Below the pieces are notes generated by a model, which was not told the origin of the DNA, did no database searches, and saw only the letters and a program-made list of their open reading frames with translations. A stretch of 64,000 nucleotides of DNA from Calliopsis andreniformis (lineage: Eukaryota; Arthropoda; Insecta; Hymenoptera; Andrenidae). Every line of letters starts with the position of its first letter. The first letter of the stretch is position 1. A program made the position numbers and the translations under genes. The stretch spans positions 9,548,001-9,612,000 of the forward strand of contig NC_135073.1 of the NCBI RefSeq assembly GCF_051401765.1, given 5' to 3'. Of the stretch, positions 1 to 10,984 are shown piece by piece.

Positions 1-1166
1 TAAACGTAACTTAGTCGCAATTCGGACTTCCTTCGAGTGTTACGTTGCGAATGAACGTAACCAAGGAATATTGGACAGGGCGTTGCGAAAACGAACAAGG
101 CTCTGTGACCGCTGACTTCACGCACTACCATGAACAAGAGAAAGAGAAAGGATGAGGCTGGAACTGGTCACTCTGTGAGAGCTGTTTAGAGTCATTTAAC
201 GGCTGCTAAATACCGCGAGCATCCAGCGTCCTGGCCAGCCGAGCTCTTTCCAGTTCTCGTCTCCTTCCATTGAACGTCTTATAGCGGGTTCCTTGCTGGG
301 AGAGAGAGGTTGCGAGGAGGCCTTGCAAGGTTACCTATCTCTTAGCGAGGTCTACGAACCTCCTTCGAGTCTAGCGTACCCTGACTTCTAGGTCTCCGAG
401 CTGGCATTATGAGTTTTTGTAACAGTTGAGTGACGTTTGAACCGTAATTTTGTAATGCAGTGATTTTTTTGTCGATGCTTTCAGTATACATTGAAATTGA
501 CGGATTCAATTATGAAAACGAATGACTTCAGTTTGTAAATCAATCATCGAGGGGATTAGAAACCCAAGTCGACAGATAAATGATGCTCCTCGCAAAAGGC
601 ATGATTCGACATTTAGATTGTCTTTGAGTGATTCGCTTAACAACGCTGACAGGTGACATTACTCATTACATCTTTATCATTAATTGAATATTATTAACCT
701 GTGTAACGTGCAATTATCCTGTCGTGCACTTGGAGGAATTCGAAGTATATTGAAAACACAACGCGATCGTGGCGATTACATGACGAAGGTTATTAGTGAA
801 GCATGACTTACGGTTTAACAATCTGCCCGATCTAAATCTACCCCTTAAGAACTTAATGAAAGGTTTTAAGAAATTTATGGCTAGAAACTAATGAAAGGAG
901 TAATTCTCAAATAACGATTTCGAAATAGGCAATGTGGACCTAATGAAATGTTTTACATTCTAAAAGAGTTCATAAAGAGTTAAGCTTGCTCAATAGCTTA
1001 TTAGGAAATATAGAGTTTGAGAATTAGGTCACTAAGGTGCTACATATCTTTTACTGCCTTCTCCCGTTTATTAATTAGGATTATAAAGACATGATAGTAA
1101 TGATTAGCAGAAATATGAATAATAATAAGCGAGATAGAAAGACATGTACCTATGATTCACGTTAGG
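1..1166. other. Non-coding DNA, no gene seen
   Basis: The first 400 bases have mixed composition and the rest is AT-rich. Stops are frequent in all frames and I see no repeat, RNA gene or promoter that I can support. Confidence 0.5.
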
Positions 1167-1168
1167 TA

Positions 1169-1399
1169 AATGCCACAGTACTTGACTATGTCCCAATACC
1201 TGAACATTAACGTTAATTTTATCCAATTTTAAGCTTAAATTCCTGTGTATTAGGTAACCTAATTAAACATAAAAACTAGTGTCATAAAACGGTATCCACA
1301 GTTTCTGGAACCTCATAATTAAAATCTCAGGGCATACAGTTTTATGTTGTTAACTTACTGGGACATTTGACATCTTAAGCCTTTAGGTATTAGGACATT
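1169..1399 (+). mobile_element. Small inverted-repeat element, family 1, copy 1
   Basis: A 231-base non-coding element. The left end reads AATGCCACAGTA and the right end is the reverse complement of AATGTCCTAATACC; both are flanked by TA, as expected for a TA target duplication. It aligns over its full length with 8429-8657, sharing blocks such as TTTTAAGCTTAAATTC and GTATCATAAAA-like sequence. The motif TGTCCCAATACCTG recurs just inside the left end and GGGACATTT just inside the right end, giving subterminal repeats. There is no open frame for a transposase, so it would be non-autonomous (MITE type). The TA duplication suggests Tc1/mariner-like mobilisation, but this is inference. Confidence 0.75.
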
Positions 1400-1401
1400 T
1401 A

Positions 1402-2474
1402 CGTTATGTAGACCTACATACTTCAGAGATTATAAGATCTTGCTCATTCAGATACTTTGAAACAATCACTTCCACTTTATTACCATAATTCCAGTCATTA
1501 TACAGCTGAACGTGGCTCTAATTGTTTCAATGGAAATAACACGTTACCATAATAAAATGTGAGATTAATCGTAAATCTGATACAAGGAATATTTACGATT
1601 GTATTTTCAAATAAAGAAATAAGAATCCAACGAAGAAATCAAGAAAAAAGGAGCCCTAAAATCAAAGATTAGAAGAGGCTATGAGAAGGCATGAAAGTTT
1701 CAAATATTCCAAGAAACAGGAAGCAAAGGTTCACAAATCCTTAACCGAACGATTGCCCATACTGTAATGCACTCGAAAAATAAACTCACGACTCCCATAA
1801 TGCGAAATTAAAATGTTTTGATCGTAGGCACGAAGCATTGTAGCAATTTAAATAAACTGCACGTCGCCTCTGCTGCAGGAGAATAGGGAAACGGTAACGT
1901 GTCTTGAATCAGATCGGACACGATGTTTGTTTGATCGTAGCCAAGAAAAAGGGGAGAACTCAGAGGGTATCGACGAATGACAGATCTCACACCCAAATAT
2001 CACGATACAGACATAAAGTGTGTGATCGTGATGATGTACGTATCTACCATCTCTTCAATCACCATTCAATTAATGGACCAATGTGTTCTTTGCACTTTGC
2101 AATTCTCCTAACACCGATTGACAGTTGAAGATCCACACAATTGCGTGACTTTAATCGCATGTATGAAGTAAGCTCAATGTAGCTTCGTTCGATATGTTGT
2201 TGGGGATCGTCGACTACTTTCAAGAGTAATAACAGGCGAAACGAAAAGAAGAATCGGCAGAAGAGTAACAAGTTCTCAAGCTCAAACGAGACTTCAAGAA
2301 TCTGTATGTTAATTGGCAAAAATGGAGCTGGTAACTTGACTGCTTTCGAGTGTAGTGGACTGTGGCGAGTCGAGTGTTTGCTCGCTGATAGTTCGGCAAT
2401 GTTTACATTGGCTGTTTCGAAAAAGAAGTAGAGTTCCCTAAGTTGAATACTCCAATCAGATATCTTCCAGTTTT
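1402..2474. other. AT-rich non-coding DNA
   Basis: Short open frames on both strands between about 1800 and 2320 overlap each other and have no recognisable domain or splice context. I see nothing else here. Confidence 0.5.
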
Positions 2475-2679
2475 CAAATTTTTAAATTTCCAAATATTCA
2501 AATTTACAAATTTTCAAATATTCAAATTTTTAAATTTTCAAATATTCAAATTTACAAATTTACAAATATTCAAATTTTCAAATCTTTAAATTTTTAAATC
2601 TTAAAATTTTCAAATCTTTAAATTTTCAAATCTTTAAATTTTCAAATACTCAAATTTTCAAATATTCAAATTTTTAAAT
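2475..2679. repeat. Degenerate 8-bp tandem array, CAAATNTT
   Basis: About 25 head-to-tail units of eight bases follow one another, mostly CAAATTTT, CAAATATT, CAAATCTT, CAAATTTA and TAAATTTT. The phase is kept almost without indels, so variation is by substitution at the sixth base and at the unit ends. The same unit in purer form makes up the array at 61737-61984. This is a decayed microsatellite/minisatellite and not coding. Confidence 0.9.
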
Positions 2680-3094
2680 GGAGCAACTTCAAGTGATTAT
2701 ATTTCATAAATCATTAATACTATGACCCCAAATATGAATACCGATATATTCAGCTTCACAGATTTTTTGAATTGCCAAGAATTTTAAAAAAATGAACCTT
2801 ATACTTGAAGAGCTCTCCGCAGGACTCAGTGAAAAATTAACTCCTTAACGAGAGACTCCACACTCAAATTTTGTGTAAAATATAATAAAACTGAAGCTAA
2901 ATTATTCCACTAATTATTATCGTAACTGAATCATGGTATAAAAAATATTACAGCTACAATATTTATATATAACACTCTATAAAAAACTTACAATCCAAAA
3001 GCTTGTAAAAAAATCCCATAATTAATCTCCACTACACTCCAAAAAACGTCGGACTTCAAACATTTCCATACAACCAGTTCCATTAAAAAGACTC
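2680..3094. other. AT-rich non-coding DNA
   Basis: Very AT-rich with no open frame of note and no repeat structure beyond the preceding array. Confidence 0.5.
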
Positions 3095-3100
3095 ACTTAC

Positions 3101-3551
3101 ATCCCAATACATGAAAGCTCCCTTGACCATCCAGTTTTCCTCAAGCAACGCTCCCATTGCACAGGAAAAAATGCAACTAATGAAGTCACAAGTTCGAAGT
3201 CGATCTGCTTCCAGCACCACCGACGAGTCGTAACTTGTCAAAACGACCGTCCCAATCATCACCCGTATCATGTGAAACTTTTCCTCAGCCTGTCGTCGGC
3301 TGGTTCTTCCCTCCAAGACGAAGGGTGTTGAAGAGATCGTTCGCCACCCAAAGGACGGTCTCTGAGGGACATCGTCGCACGTTCAACTGACTCGAGACCG
3401 CCTCGTCCATGTAAAACGGAGTGTCACGCGAGAAAACACTTGGCAGTCGCAAAGCGACGCGAGCTATCGTTGCAGAAGAAGCGCAGAAGTGTGCTGGAAC
3501 GCGCGTCGGGCGGAATGCTCGCTTTGCTGTTAAGTAAAAGCGACACACGAT
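3101..3551 (-). other. GC-richer patch with possible minus-strand exon and splice donor
   Basis: Read on the minus strand, an open frame of about 70 codons before the donor (from about 3310 down to 3101) contains a run including MIRVMIGTVVLTSYD and KGAFMYWD, then meets a good 5' splice site, GAT|GTAAGTGAG, at 3100-3095. A second minus-strand frame upstream (3548-3285) ends at a stop inside the first. An exon ending at this donor is possible, coding or untranslated. I recognise no protein family, no acceptor was identified, and a GTAAGT hexamer is expected by chance about 30 times in 64 kb counting both strands. The call is speculative. Confidence 0.15.
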
Positions 3552-3774
3552 ACGCGGCTAAATGAGAGATACCCTGAATGGGTCACACTATCCAGCCAGC
3601 GAGAGCACCAAGCTGGAAATAGGGAGAATGGAGGAGGGAAGCACGAAAAATATAATTAAGCGTGATCAGTGTGAACCATTTTGCTTGAAAAGCCGCGTGT
3701 ACTGGTATAAGGTGCTCTATCCTCTCGCGAGCCTCGAGTCGCAGAACTGGTTTTACACGCGGTCGATTTCGATA

Positions 3775-3805
3775 TATATAAGGATGAGAGATACACAGGC
3801 TCAGA
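3775..3805 (+). promoter_or_regulatory. Possible TATA/initiator core promoter
   Basis: TATATAAGG at 3775-3783 is followed 28 bases downstream (first T to the A of the initiator) by TCAGA, which fits the arthropod initiator consensus TCAKT loosely. The spacing is right for a TATA promoter. Downstream is a purine-rich stretch (GGAGAGGAGAGAAAGAGAG) with no open frame, so any transcript would start with an untranslated leader or be non-coding. Confidence 0.25.
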
Positions 3806-5840
3806 AACAGGGATAGAGGAGAGGAGAGAAAGAGAGATACGAAGGAACTTTACATCAACAGAGCTCTGGGGTCCGCAGGATCCACTGATCTTCTATTTGT
3901 TTAATTAGAAGGGCTCTGATCTATGAGGAGGCCCCAAACTCTCAATTAAGACATTTTTCTAATTAGGAACTTTCTTACTCCTTGCTTCAGGGAATTATAA
4001 ATTGACCCTTTTACTGCTATCTATTTTGCATAAAAGCGTTCCACTGTGTACTTTTTTATGAGCTCGTGTTGGCTTTTGAGGGTGTTCCCAAATATGTGGT
4101 CATAATCTCAATAATATTAACAAATCCTAAAGTAGAATATAAAAAGAAGAGAAAACTACAAAATACACAAAAATTAATGAAGAATACACTTGTATAAGAT
4201 TCGAGTCACTGTACCTACACTGTACCACTATGTTCTGAAATATTTGAAGACGTATTAGTCATAGACAAAGTGTTACCTGCTTAACTCTAAAACAGAGACA
4301 AATTCGACATTTTGTTACACGATACTTTTTGTCCCAATTAAGCTCCGCTATCTTCTCTGTGCATATTTTCATCTACTTAAGACACTCCGTAAATGTCGTC
4401 CTCCATGAAACAGTTAATTTATCGCAGGTTATCAGCGTCAAGGCGAATTAACGGATATGACGTTCCAGTCGTTTGTTCGATAAGAGGATAACTCGTCAAC
4501 GATAATTTCGATCTTATTGACGATGCGACTCGTCTATTCCGATGCGCCACGCTCGGCAAAGTAATCGCGCGTGGGAATTTAATTTTCTTACTGCCTCGCA
4601 GCCAATAACGCGTGGTAATGACCGGTACTTAGCCTGTCAATGGGCCATATTTTCTCGGCGAATTACGGTCATGCACAGCCCACTTTGAGATCGGACCCAC
4701 GGCGACTGTCCTCCGCGAGTGAAACTCTCTGTTTTTCACGAAAGTAATTAATTTCCGCTTATCGAGGCTATCCTCGCGTAGGCATCGGATCACTGGGAGG
4801 GAACCGATTGACCCCAATTGTATTTTAAATATCGTTGCTGAATCATTTTTCTGTGGCTATTGCAACCGTTGTTGCTCGACAGTGAAAACATTTGCGGACT
4901 TATTATTAGATAAAATTTAAATAAAAATATTGTGTCTTGTATATTTGGAGCAACACTTGTCGAATCAACATTAAGTTAATGTTTTGGTTGGCAGAATATT
5001 TAATTACAATTCGTGATTAATAAAATCAAAGTGTTCTGGAGCTGTGTTTATAATAATCGAACAATTGATTGAAATCTGAACACATTACTATTATTAAAAC
5101 TGTGATTCTGGTAAAGATATGGTATATTTTATACTACTATAAAAGTATTTTTCTAAATCGAGAGTAACAAATGCAATGTTACATAAAAAGACAAACATGC
5201 TATTCAATTAAATGAAAAGTCGTAATAAATACGAGTACAAGATTGAAATGAACGATACGCTAATTATTTGAGAGTGATAGAAGTCTGAGGAATGTTATCA
5301 CACGTGACCCACATCCATTTCCGGCTTCATGAGGCAGAAAATTTCCCGTGCACAATGCATCATCTGTTCTATCAAAGGAAGACTACCCACACTTTCCAGC
5401 CTGCCGCGACTTCCGCTACTAAGAAAACTACATTCGACAGATGTGCGTCCCTTTTCTCTTTTCCTTAATTTCACGCACGACTGACGAAGAAAGCTTTCAA
5501 CGACAGTGACAATGGCCCCTTGCACTTTAATTGCCCATGATTGCTTTCGATTTCCTTCAAGGCCGGCGTTCTCTGAGCGACATTATTAACTAGCTAAGAG
5601 AGAGTTTGTATAACGATTTTTATAAAAAATTGATATTCTTTTACAAAAACTGCGACGATCTGGTCTGAAAACTTTTAGAATTTTTTGGGAAATTTAGTTA
5701 TTCTTATCAATTTTAGATATCCTTCTCAATTTAAATCCCCCTGGTTTGATTTTTAATGTACTTTATTTAGAGCTTCAAGAAATATTCATATTTATGTGAG
5801 AACTTCCATTAGGAACAGTTTTTGAAGTAAGAAATCAGCT
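3806..5840. other. Non-coding DNA, no gene seen
   Basis: AT-rich apart from a slightly GC-richer stretch near 4430-4800. Open frames are below 80 codons and have no supporting signal. Confidence 0.5.
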
Positions 5841-6190
5841 GGCAATTTTTCTCGCGGCTGACGAAAGTAACAGGGCGTCGCGAATCGCGAATGTGTCCTA
5901 AAGCCTAAAGGGAGCGACATTTACGTGTCCCGCGGATCGTTGTTTCGATTTTGCAAGAGCCACGCGAACTGCATACACGAGAGCCTGTCGAACAGAACTC
6001 GTTCGGCTATGTAATTCCACGTGAAAGTAGTAGACACGTCGGGCATAATTTTAAAGCTTGTGTTGCCGAGTGTTTCGCGAACGATGATGGAGTATCTTTT
6101 CCGCGTCCTGAACTCGAACGCGCCCGTGATGTCGAAATTTGTGTGTGTGAAAAAAAATATACAATTAAATCCATGTTGAAGAAACAAGAC
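5841..6190. other. Small CpG-containing GC-richer patch
   Basis: Contains repeated TCGCG/CGCG motifs. Open frames on both strands cover almost the same interval (5951-6217 plus, 5921-6187 minus), the usual sign of low stop density and not of coding. Confidence 0.4.
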
Positions 6191-8426
6191 TCACGGCACC
6201 ATATGCAACGTTTCTGATTTTACGTTTTGCTTAAACAGAGAAACAAAGAAAATTGTCAACTAAACTAGGCAAATGAAAAGACATAGATGCAGCAGAAGAT
6301 ATTTCTGAAGTAAACATATGTAGATATACGCTTCGGAACTGGGTTCATTTAAATATTCCTCCACCTTAAAAAAGAAAATAATTTCTTTGAGGTATTCAGC
6401 TCTAAGCTTTTAAACCTCCTGTCAACCATCGTATCGCAAATGGAGGTCCTCCGATTTCGTCGATAAGATTGAGTTATTGCCATTTCCTAATAAGAGAAGT
6501 ATTGTATCGGCGCAACTATTAGTATCCTTCATCCCGTTAAAGAAATAGCGACAGAACAACGAGTCGGTTGCAAACTCTTGTTGCTCGAACACGCTCGTTA
6601 ATTTTGCATCGTTTTAGTCATTGTTTCTTGCGTACTCGCGCGAGAGCAGCCTAGCTTCCTACCTAGACTGGGGCTTTATTAACAGTGAATACTTCTCAAA
6701 TAATAAATTACTTCGTCGAACTGACGTGCACGCGCATTCAGATGCACCGGGCGCACGGGCCTTCTTCTTTGTCGATAAACCTATCAGTTGCGCGAAGAAT
6801 TTACAACATATTTAAGCCTCGTTCAGCGAGCCGCTTGTTACCTCGCAAAAAAGGGAAGGAATAAAAAGTATCGGAACTAAACGACACAACGTCAGAGCAC
6901 AGTTAACGATTGCATTAAAATATTGAATTGTAAAGGTGAAAACAGAGACCAACGAATGCTTCCCTACTCTACAATGAAATATGTTAACCTGGATACTATT
7001 CCTTCCTCCAATTTAACCGTGTGCATTTATTGCATAGAAATAGGCTCTTCATATGATAAGAAATCTTTTGCTTACATTATTAGAGACAGACAATTCAAAA
7101 CTTGCAAGGTTCTTCCTTTTCAGACAAATTATTTTTAAGTCAGAAATTAAATCTGTTTAAACCTCTGAATAATCCAAAGATTGACACAGAACTGATGTAA
7201 TGTGGAACACAACTTGAGTTTTAATATTCGATATGTGAAATTTAGAAAAATTAGACCGAAAAATTGCGAAGTTTCTATCCTACTACTATTAATAATTATT
7301 TTTTTTCTTTTTATAAAATCCTCCAATTGTGTCATAATAGTACCTATCTGATAACACATCAGTTGCAGATTTAATGGCTACCAATTTTTCTCTCGAATCA
7401 ATTTTCACGAGAACTATCCTTACGATGAGAGTATACCCTTAATAAGAATTTCTTCCACTAAAAGACGTTATCCGTCAGAGACATGAATGTCCGATCTGAT
7501 AATGTAGACGCATCGCTACCAACGCAAAGGGGAAACGCATTGATGTCAAGCGAATAAAGGCCAGGTTGCACATAAATATTTCATACATCATACTGCTAGA
7601 TATACAGATGTCTGCGGCTGTACGATAAACCATTGAAAGATAGACGGGGAGGGAATGCGCTTAACCGTTCCTGCAAGTCAGTCATCGTCAATGTTGTAGC
7701 AGAAAAATGGTCAGACGTATCCATTTTTGCAAATTGCGCACGCCAAGGCTTGAGGAACGCGGCACTACGTTATGAAAATGTCTATGCAATCGTCTAGACT
7801 AGTGTACTCGATCATTTTTATGTAAAATCGAGCGAAGAAATTCTGCTCGCGACTTGGACTAAAATATTCAGTGCTTTTCGCCCGTATTAGAATCAAGAAA
7901 AATAAAATACGATTAAAATGGACAGGTAGAACACCCAGGTGCAATACAATGTAATTGTATTGCAAATGTATACTTTCACAATTATAAACACTGATCGATA
8001 GAAAGATCCATACTGACAAACATGTTAAACATTATTTAACATTGCTCGTACAAGATAACGAAATGTAAACGATCATAGAAAGATACCAAACGACGATAAG
8101 AATGATAGGATTAATTCGCACTTAACGTTGATAGAATGGTACATAGTCGTGGTTGGTAGATAACAGAAGGTTTGAGTCAGTTGGGTTTCTTTAACTCTTA
8201 ATATCAAAGGATATCCTTACTTTAAGTATGAAGTGATAGGTGTGTATGTGTCTGAAGGACATAATGAAAATAGCAGGCAAATTTCGTCATAGCCACGTTG
8301 GTTAACTGTACATATCTAGAGCAGTCGTCTTACAGAGAGTGAACCACTGCGTTCATTGCGCTCAAATCAGATATATTCAAGTTTCCAAAAATAAAAATCT
8401 TGGAATATTTAATCAGAAAAATAAGC
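6191..8426. other. AT-rich non-coding DNA
   Basis: No convincing gene, RNA or repeat. Short AT-rich open frames at 6923-7138, 7147-7359 and 7765-8019 are Phe/Ile/Lys/Tyr-rich, as expected for chance frames in such DNA. Confidence 0.5.
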
Positions 8427-8428
8427 TA

Positions 8429-8657
8429 AATGTCCCAGTAGTCAACCATGTCCCACTACCTGATATCAAACGCTAATTCTATTCAGTTTTAAGCTTAAAT
8501 TCTTGTGAACCTAATAAAAACCAATACCTACAGAAAAAAAAGGTATCATAAAATAGATCATTCAGCTACTGGAATGCAATTCAAGTATCGGGACATGCAT
8601 TTTTAGGTCGTTTACTTACTGAGACATATATCTTAAGTATTTGGTTATTGGGACATT
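8429..8657 (+). mobile_element. Small inverted-repeat element, family 1, copy 2
   Basis: A 229-base element with ends AATGTCCCAGTA and, on the opposite strand, AATGTCCCAATAACC, flanked on both sides by TA (8427-8428 and 8658-8659). It is collinear with 1169-1399. Its terminal repeat motif recurs internally: CATGTCCCACTACCTG follows the left end and a diverged ACTGAGACAT precedes the right end, so each end carries two copies of a TGTCCCANTA-like motif. It is non-coding and therefore non-autonomous. Confidence 0.8.
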
Positions 8658-8659
8658 TA

Positions 8660-9436
8660 CGTTCCTCACAGGCAAAAATATTTGAATACTTAATAAAGTC
8701 ACTAAAGTCGAGCAATGGATTGATCTTACAGAACCTCACTATTCAAGAAATGTTTATCTACTAAATTCACTTTTCCATTTAATTATCCTGACAAAGTTGT
8801 AACTTACAGATATTACCTACACCGGTGCACAATATATAACTTCAAACTAATTTCACAGCGGGAAGTCGAAGTGACCTACTGCAAACCTGTATCTGTGATC
8901 ACAGGCTCTCAAGGCATGCAGATCGATGTAATAAGGCGCAGATCGCTTGTAAATAATTCATATATCATCTCTGAAGACGTGGAAGCGTTCGAGGGCGTAA
9001 AAAAAGAACAAAAAGGAAGAAAACACTGTCAAGAGAGAAGAAAACCCCGGAAAGGGAAAAGATTTGATCGCTCCTGGATTCTGTATCCGCCTTCTACTGA
9101 AAACTGCGGGACTTTACGTTGCGTCATAAATGTGGGATGTAAATCACGACCAAAGATGCAGCCGATTCCTCAGAAGTGCATAGAGGTTCGTAAAAATGAT
9201 AGAGGAAGCAGTGGAAGGGAAAGGAACTCCACTTGGAGAACTGAAAAGCGTTGGCGACTGAAGAAGTCCTAACTACCTTTCAGAGGCTTTCTGATCTTGA
9301 TTGATGCTCAGCTAGCCGTGCATCTAGATCATAAATGCAGGGAAAGCAAGAGCAAACATTGAAGTATACTACGTGACCTTAAGTATAATCAGCTAAAGCA
9401 CAGAATAAATTATTGGAGTAATTCAAGACATTTGTT
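8660..9436. other. Non-coding DNA with one long basic open frame
   Basis: A 133-codon plus-strand frame (8871-9272) opens with GTG, is rich in Arg and Lys and matches nothing I know. It has no ATG at its start. I treat it as chance. Confidence 0.4.
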
Positions 9437-9450
9437 AAAAAAAAAAAAAA
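9437..9450. repeat. Poly(A) tract, 14 A
   Basis: Fourteen uninterrupted A residues followed by TTAAAAATAATAAGG. No reverse-transcribed element body is recognisable upstream, so I do not call a retroposed copy. Confidence 0.9.
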
Positions 9451-10967
9451 TTAAAAATAATAAGGAAATGGAGGGTCCTTAAAAAAACTGTTTCAATCTC
9501 GACCTCATGCATATAATTACCAATCAGCATTCGAGACCACCATAAAACAACTGTAATTCCTCCGCAGCAAGCGGGCTGGGAATCTGGCGCGAATGTCGTT
9601 AAGCGAGTATGCAAGACAGTGGAGGCTCGTTGCAAAAGCAGGGGGCATTTGCATTATCAATCTGTAACATACATTACTCCCATCGAGGGGAATAAATACT
9701 CGATTGTCATCGACACGCGGCCCGCATGTAATTGGTCCGGCGGTTCAGATAGAATTCAAAGTTACGGCTGGTAATAGCCGGCAACGGACGTTGTCACCGC
9801 TCGTAATCTAGCAAATGGAGAACGTAAGTCAGAGAAATGAGCAACACAGGACACCTATGGCGCGCCGGTTTATAGCTACCGGGAATAAAACGAGCGTAAA
9901 AAGGGGGGCTAATCTTATTCGCCGCGGCTACCAGCGGCCTCTGCTCCGAAACAAATGGTCGTACCGAAAAGAATTCCTCCCCCAGACTTCCTTTCGGTTG
10001 CATGGCTCCTACGTAGCCAGGGTATCATGAATCACGGGAGTTTTTCGCAGAGACGATCGATACGCATGCCGACCACGTATTTCCACAGAACCGCGGCAAA
10101 AAGGAATCTCCTCGTCATTAAAAGCGCGATCTCCGATCGTGACCACCGACACGGCACGAGACTATAAACAACTCGGCTTTTATTTTACGCGGATTCCGAG
10201 GTTCGTGACCAGCACGTGATTACGCGTTTCAGACGTTCCCTGCGTTTCTTTAATTCACTTAGGCCTCTACCGCGTACCATGCGAAGAAAATTAATCTACC
10301 GAGGAGGATAATGTGTTCTGTTGTGGGATCTGAGGAAGATTATCATGCTCAGCCAAATGATGAGTCTCGTTTGAATGCAACGTCGATTGCAAAATGGACG
10401 TATGGAAATAGGAGATTGATAACTAGTCTGTAGATATTTAAGCGAATTCGTATCTTTAAAAGTATGTCTAAGTACGACAAAAATAATATTCTGTGAAAAT
10501 AATTCTGTACTTTATTGCACACTTAAATTTCCCATAAATGCATAAACATCCGCAGTATACTGATAATATTAAGATAGTGGCATTAAAGAGTCATCTCACG
10601 AGTATGAATAGTATCTAAATTACCGATGATAAAACCCTAATTTAAAGAATGGTATAAATAGTATTGATGATAAGAAATAAGTTTTGATGACTGTAAATGA
10701 ATACAGCTGCGTAAGTGGAAGATATTGACACATTGACAGACGCGTGCAAAGTGAATACGAGCATGAAAGAACAAGGGAATATTTCGGTTTGCTTGTGAAG
10801 AATTGATAACTTAACAGCATGTGACAATGATGTAAAATGTTATAAGGCTGAGAACAGAGACTTCACAGATTCTGTAAACACGACCACCGTTTCCGTTTGG
10901 GTCCACTGAAACTGCAGCTCGTAGCAGCAACATCGAAGAGGCGTAAACTGTTTCGACGGATCAGCTA
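9451..10967. other. Mixed-composition non-coding DNA
   Basis: 9720-10260 is GC-richer with overlapping open frames on both strands, and the rest is AT-rich. At 9815 ATGGAGAAC runs straight into GTAAGT, a start codon followed by a donor-like hexamer, which is probably coincidence. Confidence 0.4.
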
Positions 10968-10984
10968 CACGTGTTGACCACGTG
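10968..10984. promoter_or_regulatory. Close pair of CACGTG E-boxes
   Basis: CACGTG TTGAC CACGTG: two palindromic E-boxes with a 5-base spacer, 11 bases centre to centre, so on the same face of the helix. Paired E-boxes are bound by bHLH dimers; CLOCK/CYCLE sites typically have 6-7 base spacers, so this pair is slightly tight. There is no gene nearby to assign it to. Confidence 0.3.
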
